Positions 25,394 to 34,555 are shown, counted from the stretch's first letter. The stretch is 64,000 bases of DNA from Rhizosphaericola mali (GCF_004337365.2 NZ_CP044016.1:2852001-2916000), one strand, 5' to 3'. The notes: generated by a model not told the origin, from the letters alone. A program made the numbers and translations.

Positions 25394-27196
25394 ATGAAAA
25401 TATCGTTTAATCTTTGGTGGAAAAATGTACTCATATTTCCGTTATTATTAATCATTAATACTGCTGTATTTACAGAAGAGTTCAAGGGAATTGATAATTA
25501 TTTTTTTGCTTATTTCGTTACAATATTCTTGACGGCCTTTTTCAGTATTCCAAGTTTACTAGTTCATGTAATCTATTTCAAAGGAATATTTCAAAAGAAT
25601 AAAAATCTGCTTTACGCACAGTATTCCTATACAGAATTATTCATTATTAATGCATTTTTAATCGTCATCTATTCCGTCATTGTTTATTATTTGAGTGAAA
25701 ATGAGCCCATCCTTAGACACTTCCCACAAATGCTTTTGCTCAGCACTATCATTTCTACTGGGCTGAATATAAAAGGGCTAAACCAAATAATGACACAATC
25801 CATGCCGACTATAAAAGAAACTTATTATATCCTTTTTTCATTTTTAAAATCAAAATATATGCAACAGACAAACACAAATCTCGAATCAACTGAATACAAA
25901 AACAACTCGACTAAAATCACGATCAAATTGCTCATAATTGCAGGTATGACTTTATTGTTACTCATCCCAACTTTAATGATCGAAAACCTTATTACGGAAC
26001 GCAAAACAAGATCCGAACAAATCACGGACGAAGTCTCTGAAAAATGGGCTAAAACACAAACAATCACCACGCCCTACTTGACCATTCCATACACGTTTAA
26101 CACGGACAAAAATCAAATAACTCACTATGTTAGTTTGCCTGCAGACAATATCGTTATTAACGGAAATATTACACCAGAAACGAGACATCGATCTATTTTT
26201 TCGGTACTGCTTTACAAAAGCGCATTAGAACTACAAGGTAATTTCCACATTCCCATGGAAGAACTAACGAAAGACAAAAAATTGCAATTAGACAAGGCAA
26301 GTATCTGTATGGGAATCACTGATTTCAAAGGAATTAAAAATCTGTCAAAAGCAACATTCAACAACCAAACTATAGCATTTGAAAAAAGTATGCCCGCTAC
26401 ATTTATCAATAGTTATGGTCTCTCCGCCCCCATTCAACTCAACAACCCTAATGAAAACTATAATTTTTCTATGCATTTGGATATTAATGGTAGCAATAGT
26501 ATTAACTTCTTACCTGTATCCCAAAATACCAATATTACACTACAATCCTCCTGGCCTTATCCATCTTCCGTAGGAAATATTTTGCCAACGATACAAACAA
26601 ATGCCGATAAAGGATTTACTTCTAATTGGAAATTGAGTCCTTTGAATAGCGCATTTAGTAAAACGATTTATAATAGTTTGTCTAATACCGCAACGAATAC
26701 ATTTGGGATGCAAGTCCTCAATCCTACGGATAACTACACAAGCACCTTACGTTGTATCAAATATGCAATATTGCTCATCGGACTCACATTTACCATTATT
26801 TTCTTACTAGAAATTACGCAAAACAATAGTATGCATCCGGTTCAATATTTATTTATCGGTTTGGCGCTATGTATTTTTTACACGCTCTTATTATCTTTCG
26901 CGGAGTTTTCTAGTTTTGCATTTGCGTATACAATCGCATCATTAGCCATTTTATTATTGATTAGTTTTTATGCAAATTCACAATTCAAATCTTGGAAAAT
27001 CGCGAGCGGATTTGGCGGATTAACCGCATTATTATTTTCCTTTATGTATATTTTGGTCAATTTGGAAGATACTGCATTGATCGTGGGAAGCATCGCATTG
27101 TTCTTGATATTGGCAATTATTATGTATGCAACACGCAAAATTAATTGGACAAATCCGTTAAATACAAAGATGACAACAGACTCATTAACCGTTTAA
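25394..27196 (+). CDS. CreD-like inner-membrane protein with an extra N-terminal membrane domain
   Basis: From about residue 170 onward the 600-residue protein follows CreD. A helix (LLIIAGMTLLLLIPTLMIENLITER) leads into a large periplasmic beta domain (ITTPYLTIPY ... GYPSS-like SSWPYPSSVGN, GFTSNWKLSPLN). Five or six C-terminal helices then begin with FGMQVLNPTDNYTSTLRCIKYAILLIGLTF and end with IMYATRKINWTNPL. Residues 1-170 hold about four more helices not present in the usual CreD of about 450 residues. CreD proteins are tied to envelope stress and beta-lactam response, but their mechanism is unknown. An intrinsic terminator follows. Confidence 0.85.
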   Translation: MKISFNLWWKNVLIFPLLLIINTAVFTEEFKGIDNYFFAYFVTIFLTAFFSIPSLLVHVIYFKGIFQKNKNLLYAQYSYTELFIINAFLIVIYSVIVYYLSENEPILRHFPQMLLLSTIISTGLNIKGLNQIMTQSMPTIKETYYILFSFLKSKYMQQTNTNLESTEYKNNSTKITIKLLIIAGMTLLLLIPTLMIENLITERKTRSEQITDEVSEKWAKTQTITTPYLTIPYTFNTDKNQITHYVSLPADNIVINGNITPETRHRSIFSVLLYKSALELQGNFHIPMEELTKDKKLQLDKASICMGITDFKGIKNLSKATFNNQTIAFEKSMPATFINSYGLSAPIQLNNPNENYNFSMHLDINGSNSINFLPVSQNTNITLQSSWPYPSSVGNILPTIQTNADKGFTSNWKLSPLNSAFSKTIYNSLSNTATNTFGMQVLNPTDNYTSTLRCIKYAILLIGLTFTIIFLLEITQNNSMHPVQYLFIGLALCIFYTLLLSFAEFSSFAFAYTIASLAILLLISFYANSQFKSWKIASGFGGLTALLFSFMYILVNLEDTALIVGSIALFLILAIIMYATRKINWTNPLNTKMTTDSLTV

Positions 27197-27214
27197 TTTT
27201 GTCATAAAATTGTC

Positions 27215-27255
27215 AAAGCTCATTTGTAAAAATTTATTTACAAATGAGCTTTTTT
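27215..27255 (+). terminator. Intrinsic terminator after the CreD-like gene
   Basis: Perfect 16-bp stem, aaagctcatttgtaaa / tttacaaatgagcttt, 6-base loop, followed by T residues. Confidence 0.9.
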
Positions 27256-27319
27256 AGTTCTTGAATTTAGATAAAATACTTGCGAATCTCACTTTCTAAA
27301 AAAAAATTATCTTCGCAAT

Positions 27320-29701
27320 ATGGAAAATCCAAATATCATTGAAGATCAGGAAAGTATGCTTTCATTCGAGGCATTTAGAGATTCTGTTTTACATGATTAT
27401 CGCATTGCTGTAGAAAGTAGAGAAGCTAGTTTGCTTGGAAGACGAGAAGTATTAACCGGAAAAGCCAAATTTGGCATTTTTGGAGATGGAAAAGAAGTGG
27501 CACAAGTAGCATTGGCGCGTTATTTCCGTAAGGGCGATTTTCGTTCGGGTTATTATCGTGACCAAACTTGGATGTTTGCCAATGGAGTTGTAACAATTGA
27601 AAATTTCTTTTCACAATTATACGCAGATACGAATATAGACAACGAGCCAATGAGTGGCGGTCGCAATATGGTGGCGCATCACGCCACACCAAATACAGAT
27701 GAAGAAGGTAATTGGTTAGCATTGGCAGAAATGTATAATTCTGCCTCTGACATGGCGCCAACAGCGGGTCAGATGCCAAGAGCATTGGGACTTGCTTATG
27801 CCTCTAAATTATTCAGAGAAGTACCGGTATTACAAGATGATAAATTTGCACCGCTTTCTAATAATGGCAATGAAGTATGTTTTTGTACCATTGGTGACGC
27901 AGCAACTTCAGAAGGGCATTTTTGGGAAATTATCAATGCTGCTGGCGTTATGCAAGTGCCCTTAGCGGTTTTCGTTTGGGATGACGGTTATGGTATTTCC
28001 GTACCGACAGATCGTCAAACGACAAAGGGTTCTATATCAGAAGCATTGCAAGGTCTGCAAAAAGAAGAAGGAACGAATGGGATTGACATTTACCAAATTA
28101 AAGGTTGGGACTACGCTGGCATTTGCGAAACTTTAGATCATGCCATTGATAAAATCCGTCAAACACATATACCAGCGGTTTTTCATGTACAAGAATTGAC
28201 ACAACCGCAAGGTCACTCCACATCTGGAAGTCATGAACGTTACAAATCTGCGGAACGTCTCCAATGGGAAAGAAATTGGGATGGTTTGAAAAAAATGAAA
28301 GAATGGATTTTGGAAAATGCAATTACTTCAGAAGAAGAATTGGACGAAATTCATGTAAATGCAAAAAAGCTCGTCAAAGAGAGTAGAAATCGAGCTTGGG
28401 AAAAATACGCACAACCTTTGATTGCGGCGAAAGGGCAAGCTTTACAAGTTTTAAAAGAGGCTAATCTTGGCGGCTTGGCTGACTTGATTGATGCTTTAGA
28501 AAAAAATCGCGAACCTCTGAAGAGAGATATTTTACATACACTTTCATTGGCGCTAGATCTTTTAGGTAAAAATTCAAACAACTCGCCTATTGCTCATTTA
28601 TATGAGGAATTAAAAACGCAATATCATACTCAATACGACTCATTTACTCATAATGAGACGTCCAAAAGTGCATTATTGGTTCCGAGGAATAAGCCACATT
28701 ATAGCGCTCAACCAGAGAAAATAAATGGTTTTGAAATTTTGAATCATTATTTCGATCAATTATTTGCCAATAATGATAAAGTCATTGCATTTGGAGAAGA
28801 TTTAGGAAAAATTGGGGATGTAAATCAAGGTTTTGCAGGATTGCAGGCCAAATATGGGGAAGAAAGAATTGCAGATGCCGGCATACGCGAATTGTCTATT
28901 ATTGGAAAAGGTGTTGGCTTGGCATTGAGAGGTTTGCGTCCAATCGCGGAGATCCAATATTTGGATTATATGTATTACGCATTAGAACCTTTGGCAGATG
29001 ATATTGCAGGCTTACATTACCGTACTGTAGGCAAACAAAGTTGTCCTTTGATCATCCGTACACGAGGTCATCGTTTGGAAGGAATTTACCACAGTGGATC
29101 TCCAATGGCAATGTTAATCAACTCTTTGCGTGGGATGTATATTTGCGTACCTCGTAATATGGTACAAGCTGCCGGCATGTATAATACGCTACTACAAGGC
29201 AATGATCCAGGAATCGTTATTGAATGTTTGAATGGTTATCGTTTAAAGGAAAACTTGCCAGATAATTTGGGAGAAATTACCGTACCATTAGGTATTCCTG
29301 AAACTATAGAAACGGGTTCGGATATTACCATTGTGTCTTATGGTTCAACTTTACGTATCGTTTCTGATGCGGCAAAGAGATTACAAAATATTCATAATAT
29401 TTCATGTGAAATCATTGATGTTCAGACACTTTTACCATTTGACATTCATCATTTTATCGTAGAATCGTTGAAGAAAACGAATAGAATTTTATTTGTGGAT
29501 GAAGATATGCCAGGAGCGACAACATCTTATATGTTACAGCAAGTAATCGAAAAACAACAAGGTTACAAATGGTTAGATGCAGCTCCAAGAACTTTGTCTG
29601 CTAAAAATCACCGTCCTGCTTATGCAAGTGACGGCGATTATTTCAGTAAACCAAATGAAGAGGATATTATCGAAACCGTGCTTGATTTAATGGCCGAATA
29701 A
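27320..29701 (+). CDS. Fused 2-oxoacid dehydrogenase E1 alpha/beta (branched-chain type)
   Basis: The 793-residue protein joins both E1 subunits. Residues 1 to about 400 are alpha: GDGKEVAQVALARYFRKGDFRSGYYRDQTW, thiamine-diphosphate region TIGDAATSEGHFWEIINAAG and FVWDDGYGISVPTDRQT. Residues from about 470 are beta: VIAFGEDLGKIGDVNQGFAGL, RIADAGIRELSIIGKGVGLALRGLRPIAEIQYLDY and LFVDEDMPGATTSY. Such fusions are common in Bacteroidota and act with separate E2 and E3 proteins, usually on branched-chain 2-oxo acids, to give acyl-CoA and NADH. E2 and E3 are not in this window. The predicted -7 variant TATCTTCG (27308-27315) lies only five bases before the start. Confidence 0.92.
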   Translation: MENPNIIEDQESMLSFEAFRDSVLHDYRIAVESREASLLGRREVLTGKAKFGIFGDGKEVAQVALARYFRKGDFRSGYYRDQTWMFANGVVTIENFFSQLYADTNIDNEPMSGGRNMVAHHATPNTDEEGNWLALAEMYNSASDMAPTAGQMPRALGLAYASKLFREVPVLQDDKFAPLSNNGNEVCFCTIGDAATSEGHFWEIINAAGVMQVPLAVFVWDDGYGISVPTDRQTTKGSISEALQGLQKEEGTNGIDIYQIKGWDYAGICETLDHAIDKIRQTHIPAVFHVQELTQPQGHSTSGSHERYKSAERLQWERNWDGLKKMKEWILENAITSEEELDEIHVNAKKLVKESRNRAWEKYAQPLIAAKGQALQVLKEANLGGLADLIDALEKNREPLKRDILHTLSLALDLLGKNSNNSPIAHLYEELKTQYHTQYDSFTHNETSKSALLVPRNKPHYSAQPEKINGFEILNHYFDQLFANNDKVIAFGEDLGKIGDVNQGFAGLQAKYGEERIADAGIRELSIIGKGVGLALRGLRPIAEIQYLDYMYYALEPLADDIAGLHYRTVGKQSCPLIIRTRGHRLEGIYHSGSPMAMLINSLRGMYICVPRNMVQAAGMYNTLLQGNDPGIVIECLNGYRLKENLPDNLGEITVPLGIPETIETGSDITIVSYGSTLRIVSDAAKRLQNIHNISCEIIDVQTLLPFDIHHFIVESLKKTNRILFVDEDMPGATTSYMLQQVIEKQQGYKWLDAAPRTLSAKNHRPAYASDGDYFSKPNEEDIIETVLDLMAE

Positions 29702-29719
29702 TTTTTTTTAGTCAAATGA

Positions 29720-29762
29720 AAAAAGTGAGAAGTAAAATATCATTTTACTTCTCACTTTTTTA
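29720..29762. terminator. 19-bp perfect hairpin after the E1 gene
   Basis: Arms at 29720-29738 and 29742-29760 around a 3-base loop, with an A-run before and a T-run after. A very strong intrinsic terminator. Confidence 0.92.
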
Positions 29763-29801
29763 TTGAGATTTCACTCCTACTCCAAAGAATAATAAAATCT
29801 T

Positions 29802-29853
29802 ATTACTTATTACTCACCACTGATTACTTATTACTAACGACTTATTACTTACT
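29802..29853. repeat. Short imperfect direct repeats near the marC end
   Basis: attacttattact occurs at 29802-29814 and 29823-29835, and a shortened version follows from 29841. Spacing is about 20 bases. It is noncoding except for the last bases, which overlap the marC end. Confidence 0.5.
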
Positions 29854-30451
29854 TTCCAAACGCCGCTAGGTTTGTGGAGAATATTTTAACTGCCATCGCT
29901 AACAATACAACGCCAAAAAATTTGCGAATAGCCAACATACCACCTGCGCCTAAAACTCTCTGGATCCAACCCAAAGATTTCAAAACTACAAATACAATCA
30001 ACAAATTTATTAAAATACCTGCGATGATATATAGCTTATCGTAATTGGCTTTTAAAGACATTATAGTCGTCAAGGACGCAGTACCTGCAATAATTGGAAA
30101 TGATATAGGAACGATGGCACCAGCTCTAATACTTGCAGCACCTTTTTGAGAGGTAGAATTATCTCCTTTAAATATCTCATGTCCGAGTACCATTTCCAAT
30201 CCTAATAAGAATAATACAATCGCACCTGCTACCGCAAATGATTGAATGGTCAAACCAAATACATTTAATAGCGATTGACCTACAAACAAAAAGGCAATCA
30301 TAATAATACCAGAAAAAAGTGTAATTCTTTTTTCATCTAATCCGCCTAATTTTTCTTTATAAGAAATAAACAAAGGAACCGATCCTATCACATCAATGAC
30401 CGCAAACAGGGTAAATACCACCGTTAACAAATGATCAAAATCAAAATGCAT
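29849..30451 (-). CDS. MarC family integral membrane protein
   Basis: The 200-residue protein has six membrane helices and the MarC/NAAT family pattern: LLTVVFTLFAVIDVIGSVPLF, an acidic loop, IRAGAIVPISFPIIAGTASLTTIMSLKA and IRKFFGVVLLAMAVKIFSTNL. The conserved proline-containing helices near SFPIIAGP-like SFPIIAGTA are intact. MarC proteins were once tied to antibiotic resistance; that link was not upheld and the function is open. It is a single-gene unit, with a promoter candidate at 30472-30505. Confidence 0.9.
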   Translation of the reverse strand: MHFDFDHLLTVVFTLFAVIDVIGSVPLFISYKEKLGGLDEKRITLFSGIIMIAFLFVGQSLLNVFGLTIQSFAVAGAIVLFLLGLEMVLGHEIFKGDNSTSQKGAASIRAGAIVPISFPIIAGTASLTTIMSLKANYDKLYIIAGILINLLIVFVVLKSLGWIQRVLGAGGMLAIRKFFGVVLLAMAVKIFSTNLAAFGK

Positions 30452-30471
30452 AATTTTTATTTTTGGGGCTG

Positions 30472-30505
30472 CAAAATTAGGACGATATATCGATATTTTC
30501 TCAAA
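30472..30505 (-). promoter_or_regulatory. Promoter candidate for marC
   Basis: TAATTTTG on the minus strand (30472-30479) matches TAnnTTTG, and TTTG (30502-30505) lies 22 bases upstream, close to the usual 19-21 spacing. The marC start is at 30451. Confidence 0.5.
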
Positions 30506-30589
30506 TTTAGAACTCAGTAGTCAAATTTCAGGCTTATTTCTGATATTATGAAATTAATGATACATTGATTGCTATTACAATTGCTTTAC

Positions 30590-30597
30590 TATTTTTG
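30590..30597 (+). promoter_or_regulatory. -7 element very close to the TPR lipoprotein start
   Basis: TATTTTTG fits TAnnTTTG and ends four bases before the ATG at 30602. If used, the transcript would be leaderless or nearly so. Confidence 0.45.
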
Positions 30598-30601
30598 CAT
30601 T

Positions 30602-31426
30602 ATGAATAAAAAATGGCTTTCGGTAATTCCAGCCGCGATGATATTAATGACATTTTCATGTAAAAACAATGAAAATAATTCAATTAAAAAAAATGGAAAA
30701 AATGTAGATATTGAGTATTCCGAATCACTCATTTCCGATATATCTTTATTAAAAAATCACCCAGATAGCAACGGACTTCGTATGAAAGTTGCACTTGGAA
30801 TGGATAGTGTAGGCGATTATAAAAATGCATTAATTCAAATGGATAGTTTGATTAAACGTGATAGTAGCAACTATGCTTTTTATTTTACCAAAGCCAGAAT
30901 ATCCCAAGACAACCAAGACACAACACAAGCAATTAACAACTATAAAAAAGCGATAAAAATCTATCCTGCACCAGAAAGTATTCTATTCTTAGCCAATTTA
31001 TTAGCAGAACGAAAAGATTCTTCCTGTTTGAAAATGGCCAAAAGTGTGAAAGCCATGCGCCTAAGCGCTTCTGATAATGCAAATTGCGATTTTATTGCCG
31101 GCGTATATTATGCACGTACCAAAGACTCTAGCAATGCATTAAAAAATTTCAATAGTGCGCTTAATCTCAACTATACTTTGATGCCAGCATATATCGAAAA
31201 AGGACTGGTATATTTTGATAATAAAGACTATAGTAAAGCATTAAATACATTCAAATTTGCATCTCAAGTCGATCATTTATATGCAGATGCTTATTATTAT
31301 ATGGCGCGTAGTTATGAAATGATGGGTATCAAAGACAGCGCAGTATTAAGATTCAAACAAACATTAAGTTTGGATAAATCTGCTGTTGAGGCGGAAGATG
31401 GATTAAAACGTTTAAACGCACAATAA
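30602..31426 (+). CDS. TPR-repeat lipoprotein
   Basis: I start the gene at the ATG at 30602, because MNKKWLSVIPAAMILMTFSC then gives a proper lipoprotein signal with lipidated Cys20; the open frame extends 33 bases further upstream without such a signal. The mature 254 residues are tetratricopeptide repeats (YKNALIQMDSLIKRDSSNYAFYFTKARIS; QAINNYKKAIKIYP; ALKNFNSALNLNYTLMPAYIEKGLVYFDNKDYSKALNTFKFA; ADAYYYMARSYEMM). It is likely a scaffold at the outer or inner membrane. It lies 56 bases before rpe, which may be coincidental. Confidence 0.85.
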   Translation: MNKKWLSVIPAAMILMTFSCKNNENNSIKKNGKNVDIEYSESLISDISLLKNHPDSNGLRMKVALGMDSVGDYKNALIQMDSLIKRDSSNYAFYFTKARISQDNQDTTQAINNYKKAIKIYPAPESILFLANLLAERKDSSCLKMAKSVKAMRLSASDNANCDFIAGVYYARTKDSSNALKNFNSALNLNYTLMPAYIEKGLVYFDNKDYSKALNTFKFASQVDHLYADAYYYMARSYEMMGIKDSAVLRFKQTLSLDKSAVEAEDGLKRLNAQ

Positions 31427-31482
31427 TTTGTATCTTGTGCGCGCTGAAAAAAAATTTGAATAACTTATAAATAATTAAAAAT

Positions 31483-32130
31483 ATGGCAATCGTCGCACCT
31501 TCGTTCTTAGCGTCAAACTTTCTTCAATTACAATCAGAAGTGGATATGGTCAATGAAAGTAAGGCGGCATGGTTACATTTAGATGTGATGGATGGTCGAT
31601 TTGTTCCTAATATTAGTTTTGGTCTTCCTGTAATTGAAGCAATTCGCAAAGCAACTGACAAAATTTGTGATGTACATTTGATGATTGAAGAACCCGGAAA
31701 ATATGCTGAAGCATTTAAATTAGCGGGGGCGGATCAATTGACGGTCCACATCGAAGCATGTCCGCATTTGCATCGCAATATTGAACAAATCAAAGCGTTG
31801 GGTATGAAAGCTGGTATTGCCGTTAACCCTCATACGCCGATTGATTTTTTACAAGATATAATTGAAGATGTAGATTTGGTTAATTTGATGACAGTTAATC
31901 CAGGATTTGGTGGGCAAAAATTCATCGAACATTCTTTGGTTAAAATTAGACAATTAAGAAGAATGATTGATGAAAAAGGTTTGAATGTTGAAATTGAAAT
32001 CGACGGTGGCGTGAATCTTTCCAATGCTGCACAAATTATTGAAGCTGGTGCAACCGTTTTAGTCGCTGGAAGTTCCGTTTTTGGAGCGCAAGATCCTATT
32101 GCAGCCATTGCAACTTTGCATGCATTATAA
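31483..32130 (+). CDS. rpe: Ribulose-phosphate 3-epimerase
   Basis: A 215-residue TIM-barrel enzyme that interconverts ribulose 5-phosphate and xylulose 5-phosphate in the pentose phosphate pathway. Signatures are APSFLASNF, LHLDVMDGRFVPNISFG with metal and catalytic residues, CDVHLMIEEPGKY, MTVNPGFGGQKFIEHSLVKI, and IEIDGGVN near the phosphate site. Normal length, no anomaly. Confidence 0.96.
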   Translation: MAIVAPSFLASNFLQLQSEVDMVNESKAAWLHLDVMDGRFVPNISFGLPVIEAIRKATDKICDVHLMIEEPGKYAEAFKLAGADQLTVHIEACPHLHRNIEQIKALGMKAGIAVNPHTPIDFLQDIIEDVDLVNLMTVNPGFGGQKFIEHSLVKIRQLRRMIDEKGLNVEIEIDGGVNLSNAAQIIEAGATVLVAGSSVFGAQDPIAAIATLHAL

Positions 32131-32147
32131 AAACATAGCATTTTTTT

Positions 32148-32190
32148 AAATATAAAAGGCAATAGTTCTAAACTATTGCCTTTTATATTT
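32148..32190. terminator. 20-bp perfect hairpin after rpe (bidirectional)
   Basis: Arms 32148-32167 and 32171-32190 with loop cta. The inner 14-bp stem (aaaaggcaatagtt / aactattgcctttt) is identical to that of the terminator at 34672-34702. Confidence 0.92.
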
Positions 32191-32208
32191 TCCTACAACC
32201 AGCCTCCA

Positions 32209-32943
32209 TTATTTTTCATGTAACACTTGTTCTATTTTTCTATTTCCAACGGTAGCTTCCATTTTCCAAAGTGTATGCTCTTTTTGATCTATATAAAAAA
32301 CTAATTTATTGGTAGAGCCAGATAAATCATCTTCTGTATGTACAATCCAAACTTTATGACTTCCTGAAACAGGAGAAATATATTCGCCTTTGACTATTTG
32401 GGTAATCGTTGCATTCATAAGTCCACTTTTAGATGGATTATAGTCGTACAGAGGTAGATTTACATTCATTCCTTCTTGCAATGGTAATAAACAAATCAAC
32501 CATTGATAAATATTACTATCAAAATAAGGACTTGTAATTGTGTCAGAAATATGCGTCAATGAGTCCTTTTGTTTATCAAGATAATAACCAGATATAGTTT
32601 CCCCAAAATGCAAAACCATATCTCTTTGCATATTATACGAACTATGATAAATTGGCGTAAGAGAAGGAATAGCACAAATAGAGGAGTCAATCCAAGGTTT
32701 ATCGGGAAATTTCGCAATTTTAGTAGTTGTTATTACTGTAAATTGGTCCTTATTTTTAAGCATATTTATATGAACCGTACCAATATTCATTTTATTTTCT
32801 CCAACAATAGCATTCCAATCCAAATCAAATTGTCGATTTTTCAAATTGTCTGAGCCTAAAATTTTCTTATTAGGAACTATAGTCTTTTGAGCGTGTGCCA
32901 TTAATACCCCTAAACACAAAGGCAAGATTAAATAATATTTCAT
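32209..32943 (-). CDS. Exported protein, DUF3108-like
   Basis: The 244-residue protein has a cleavable signal (MKYYLILPLCLGVLMAHAQ). It is otherwise beta-rich with repeated strands such as YHSSYNMQRDMVLHFGETISGYYLDKQKDSLTHI and VWIVHTEDDLSGSTNKLVFYIDQKEHTLWKMEA. The order of strands resembles DUF3108 proteins, which bind or modify envelope components in a way not yet known. No catalytic motif is visible. It is convergent with rpe and shares its terminator. Confidence 0.6.
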   Translation of the reverse strand: MKYYLILPLCLGVLMAHAQKTIVPNKKILGSDNLKNRQFDLDWNAIVGENKMNIGTVHINMLKNKDQFTVITTTKIAKFPDKPWIDSSICAIPSLTPIYHSSYNMQRDMVLHFGETISGYYLDKQKDSLTHISDTITSPYFDSNIYQWLICLLPLQEGMNVNLPLYDYNPSKSGLMNATITQIVKGEYISPVSGSHKVWIVHTEDDLSGSTNKLVFYIDQKEHTLWKMEATVGNRKIEQVLHEK

Positions 32944-33130
32944 ACTTTCTATTTAATATGGTTCAGTAATGATTGATAAAATATAGTATAAGAGAAATAC
33001 TATATAGTCGAAATTAATTCGCCTTATTTAAAAATAGAAAGCATATTATTTGGATGGTTAAAAAGCACTACAAATGGTAATATTACTACCGAATAAGTAT
33101 TTTCAATATTACAATTGCAACTCAAAAATT

Positions 33131-33715
33131 CTATCCTTTCAATGTAGCCAAACAAATATTAACAATATCCTCAAACATTTTTTTATTGGTATCTAATTTA
33201 ACAGTAACACGCAACCCATTTAAGGAATTAAATACAAATTGAGCCAATGATTGGGCCGAAAATTTATTTGTAAATACGCCTATTTTTTGCCCCCTTTTAA
33301 TTGCTTTTGTCAATGCTGTAATGGTATCCTTCATAATATTATTGACAATAATGGCAACATCGTCATCTGAAGGCGCCAATTCTACGGAGGAATTTACCAT
33401 AAAACAACCTTTGGAATGCGTTTCGCTCAATGATTCTAATTTTACCGCAATAAAAACATCTTTAATATATTGCTCTATATTATCAGCATCATCCACACCA
33501 TTGATTAGTGGATCAATGCGTTCTTTTCGATACTGTTGCAACGCCTGAATAAATAAACTATGTTTATCTCCATAGGTGTCATACATGCTAGAGCGACTGA
33601 TACCAAGTGTATCTACTAAATCCTGTGCAGATGTGGCATTATAACCTTTTTCCCAAAAAAGGTTCAATGCTTTCTCCAATACTTCTTGTTCGTCAAAAAC
33701 TTTAGTCCTTGCCAT
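33131..33715 (-). CDS. TetR/AcrR family regulator
   Basis: A 194-residue repressor: EVLEKALNLFWEKGYNATSAQDLVDTLGISRSSMYDTYGDKHSLFIQAL is the N-terminal DNA-binding domain of the AcrR-type group that often controls oxidoreductases. The C-terminal ligand domain is helical. It lies 81 bases after the SDR gene on the same strand. Three matching 14-base operator-like sites occur, two before the SDR gene and one before this gene, so it most likely represses both. Confidence 0.9.
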   Translation of the reverse strand: MARTKVFDEQEVLEKALNLFWEKGYNATSAQDLVDTLGISRSSMYDTYGDKHSLFIQALQQYRKERIDPLINGVDDADNIEQYIKDVFIAVKLESLSETHSKGCFMVNSSVELAPSDDDVAIIVNNIMKDTITALTKAIKRGQKIGVFTNKFSAQSLAQFVFNSLNGLRVTVKLDTNKKMFEDIVNICLATLKG

Positions 33716-33720
33716 AAAAA

Positions 33721-33757
33721 ATCTTTGTGAAAGAATACATTATTCTTCCACAAAGAT
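33721..33757. promoter_or_regulatory. 37-base near-perfect palindrome immediately before tetR
   Basis: Only the pair 33730/33748 and the central bases break the symmetry. On the minus strand the hairpin is followed by TTTTTT running into the tetR ATG. The distal arm also carries a TATCTTTG -7 element (33751-33758). It may act as an SDR terminator, as a promoter element, or as an attenuator. Confidence 0.55.
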
Positions 33758-33766
33758 ACTATTTAC

Positions 33767-33780
33767 GGAACATTCATTCC
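33767..33780. promoter_or_regulatory. TetR operator candidate upstream of tetR
   Basis: GGAACATTCATTCC lies 9 bases upstream of the TATCTTTG element of tetR and covers the -33 area. It matches the two sites before the SDR gene. Confidence 0.6.
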
Positions 33781-33796
33781 ATATTAATGCAAAAAA

Positions 33797-34555
33797 TTAT
33801 AATTTAACGGAGTTGATAGATGCGCCGCTATCAATCGTAATAACACTGCCCGAAATAAAAGAAGCGTCATCAGATGCTAAAAACGAAACCAATTTAGCTA
33901 CTTCTTCCGGTGTACCATAACGTTTAAAAGGCATAAATTTTTCTTTAATAAAATCGTGTAATTCCGAACTTTCGAAAGCCCCTTTATGAATTGCAGAGGT
34001 TTCCGTCATTGCAGGTGCAATTACATTTACTCTAATTTTACGATCGGCTAATTCCATTGCTGCCACTTTACTATAGGCAATCAATGCGGCTTTACTAGAC
34101 GCATAGACAGCATTACCTTGATTAAATGCAAAAGCAGCCACAGAAGACATATGGATAACAGAAGCACCATCAGCAAGTATAGGAACAAATTTTTCTGTAG
34201 TAAAAACGGCTCCTTTAAAATTTAGATTCGTCACAATATCGAAAGTTTCCTCTTGTATAGTCCCAATTGGTTGTAACTCAGTAACACCACCTGCATTGAC
34301 CAATAAAATATCGATTGTGCTATAAAGAGATTTTACAAAATCAACTAAAGCTACCGTGTCTTGAACACTAGAAGCATCCGCTCTGAAACTATGCGCATTA
34401 TTCCCTAATTCTGCAATCGCTTTATCAAGAGAATCTTGATTTCTACCTGTGATTATTACTTTTGCTCCTTGAGCCACCAATTCTTTCGCAGTTGCAAAAC
34501 CAATACCAGCACTTCCACCAGTAACTACGGCTACTTTACCATTTAATTTTTCCAT
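33797..34555 (-). CDS. SDR family oxidoreductase
   Basis: The 252-residue short-chain dehydrogenase has the cofactor motif VTGGSAGIGFATA (12-23), NAGG at 87-90, the catalytic Ser in HMSSVAAF (S137/S138) and YASSK with Y151 and K155. The C-terminus FISGSVITIDSGASIN is also typical. It reduces or oxidises a carbonyl or alcohol, probably with NADPH given R38 after the second beta strand. The substrate is unknown, likely a xenobiotic since the gene is under a TetR repressor. Confidence 0.92.
   Translation of the reverse strand: MEKLNGKVAVVTGGSAGIGFATAKELVAQGAKVIITGRNQDSLDKAIAELGNNAHSFRADASSVQDTVALVDFVKSLYSTIDILLVNAGGVTELQPIGTIQEETFDIVTNLNFKGAVFTTEKFVPILADGASVIHMSSVAAFAFNQGNAVYASSKAALIAYSKVAAMELADRKIRVNVIAPAMTETSAIHKGAFESSELHDFIKEKFMPFKRYGTPEEVAKLVSFLASDDASFISGSVITIDSGASINSVKL

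Noticed and set aside
29802-29853. Possible CRISPR repeats
   Set aside because: The units are only 13 bases, spacers are under 10 bases and no cas gene is present in the window.
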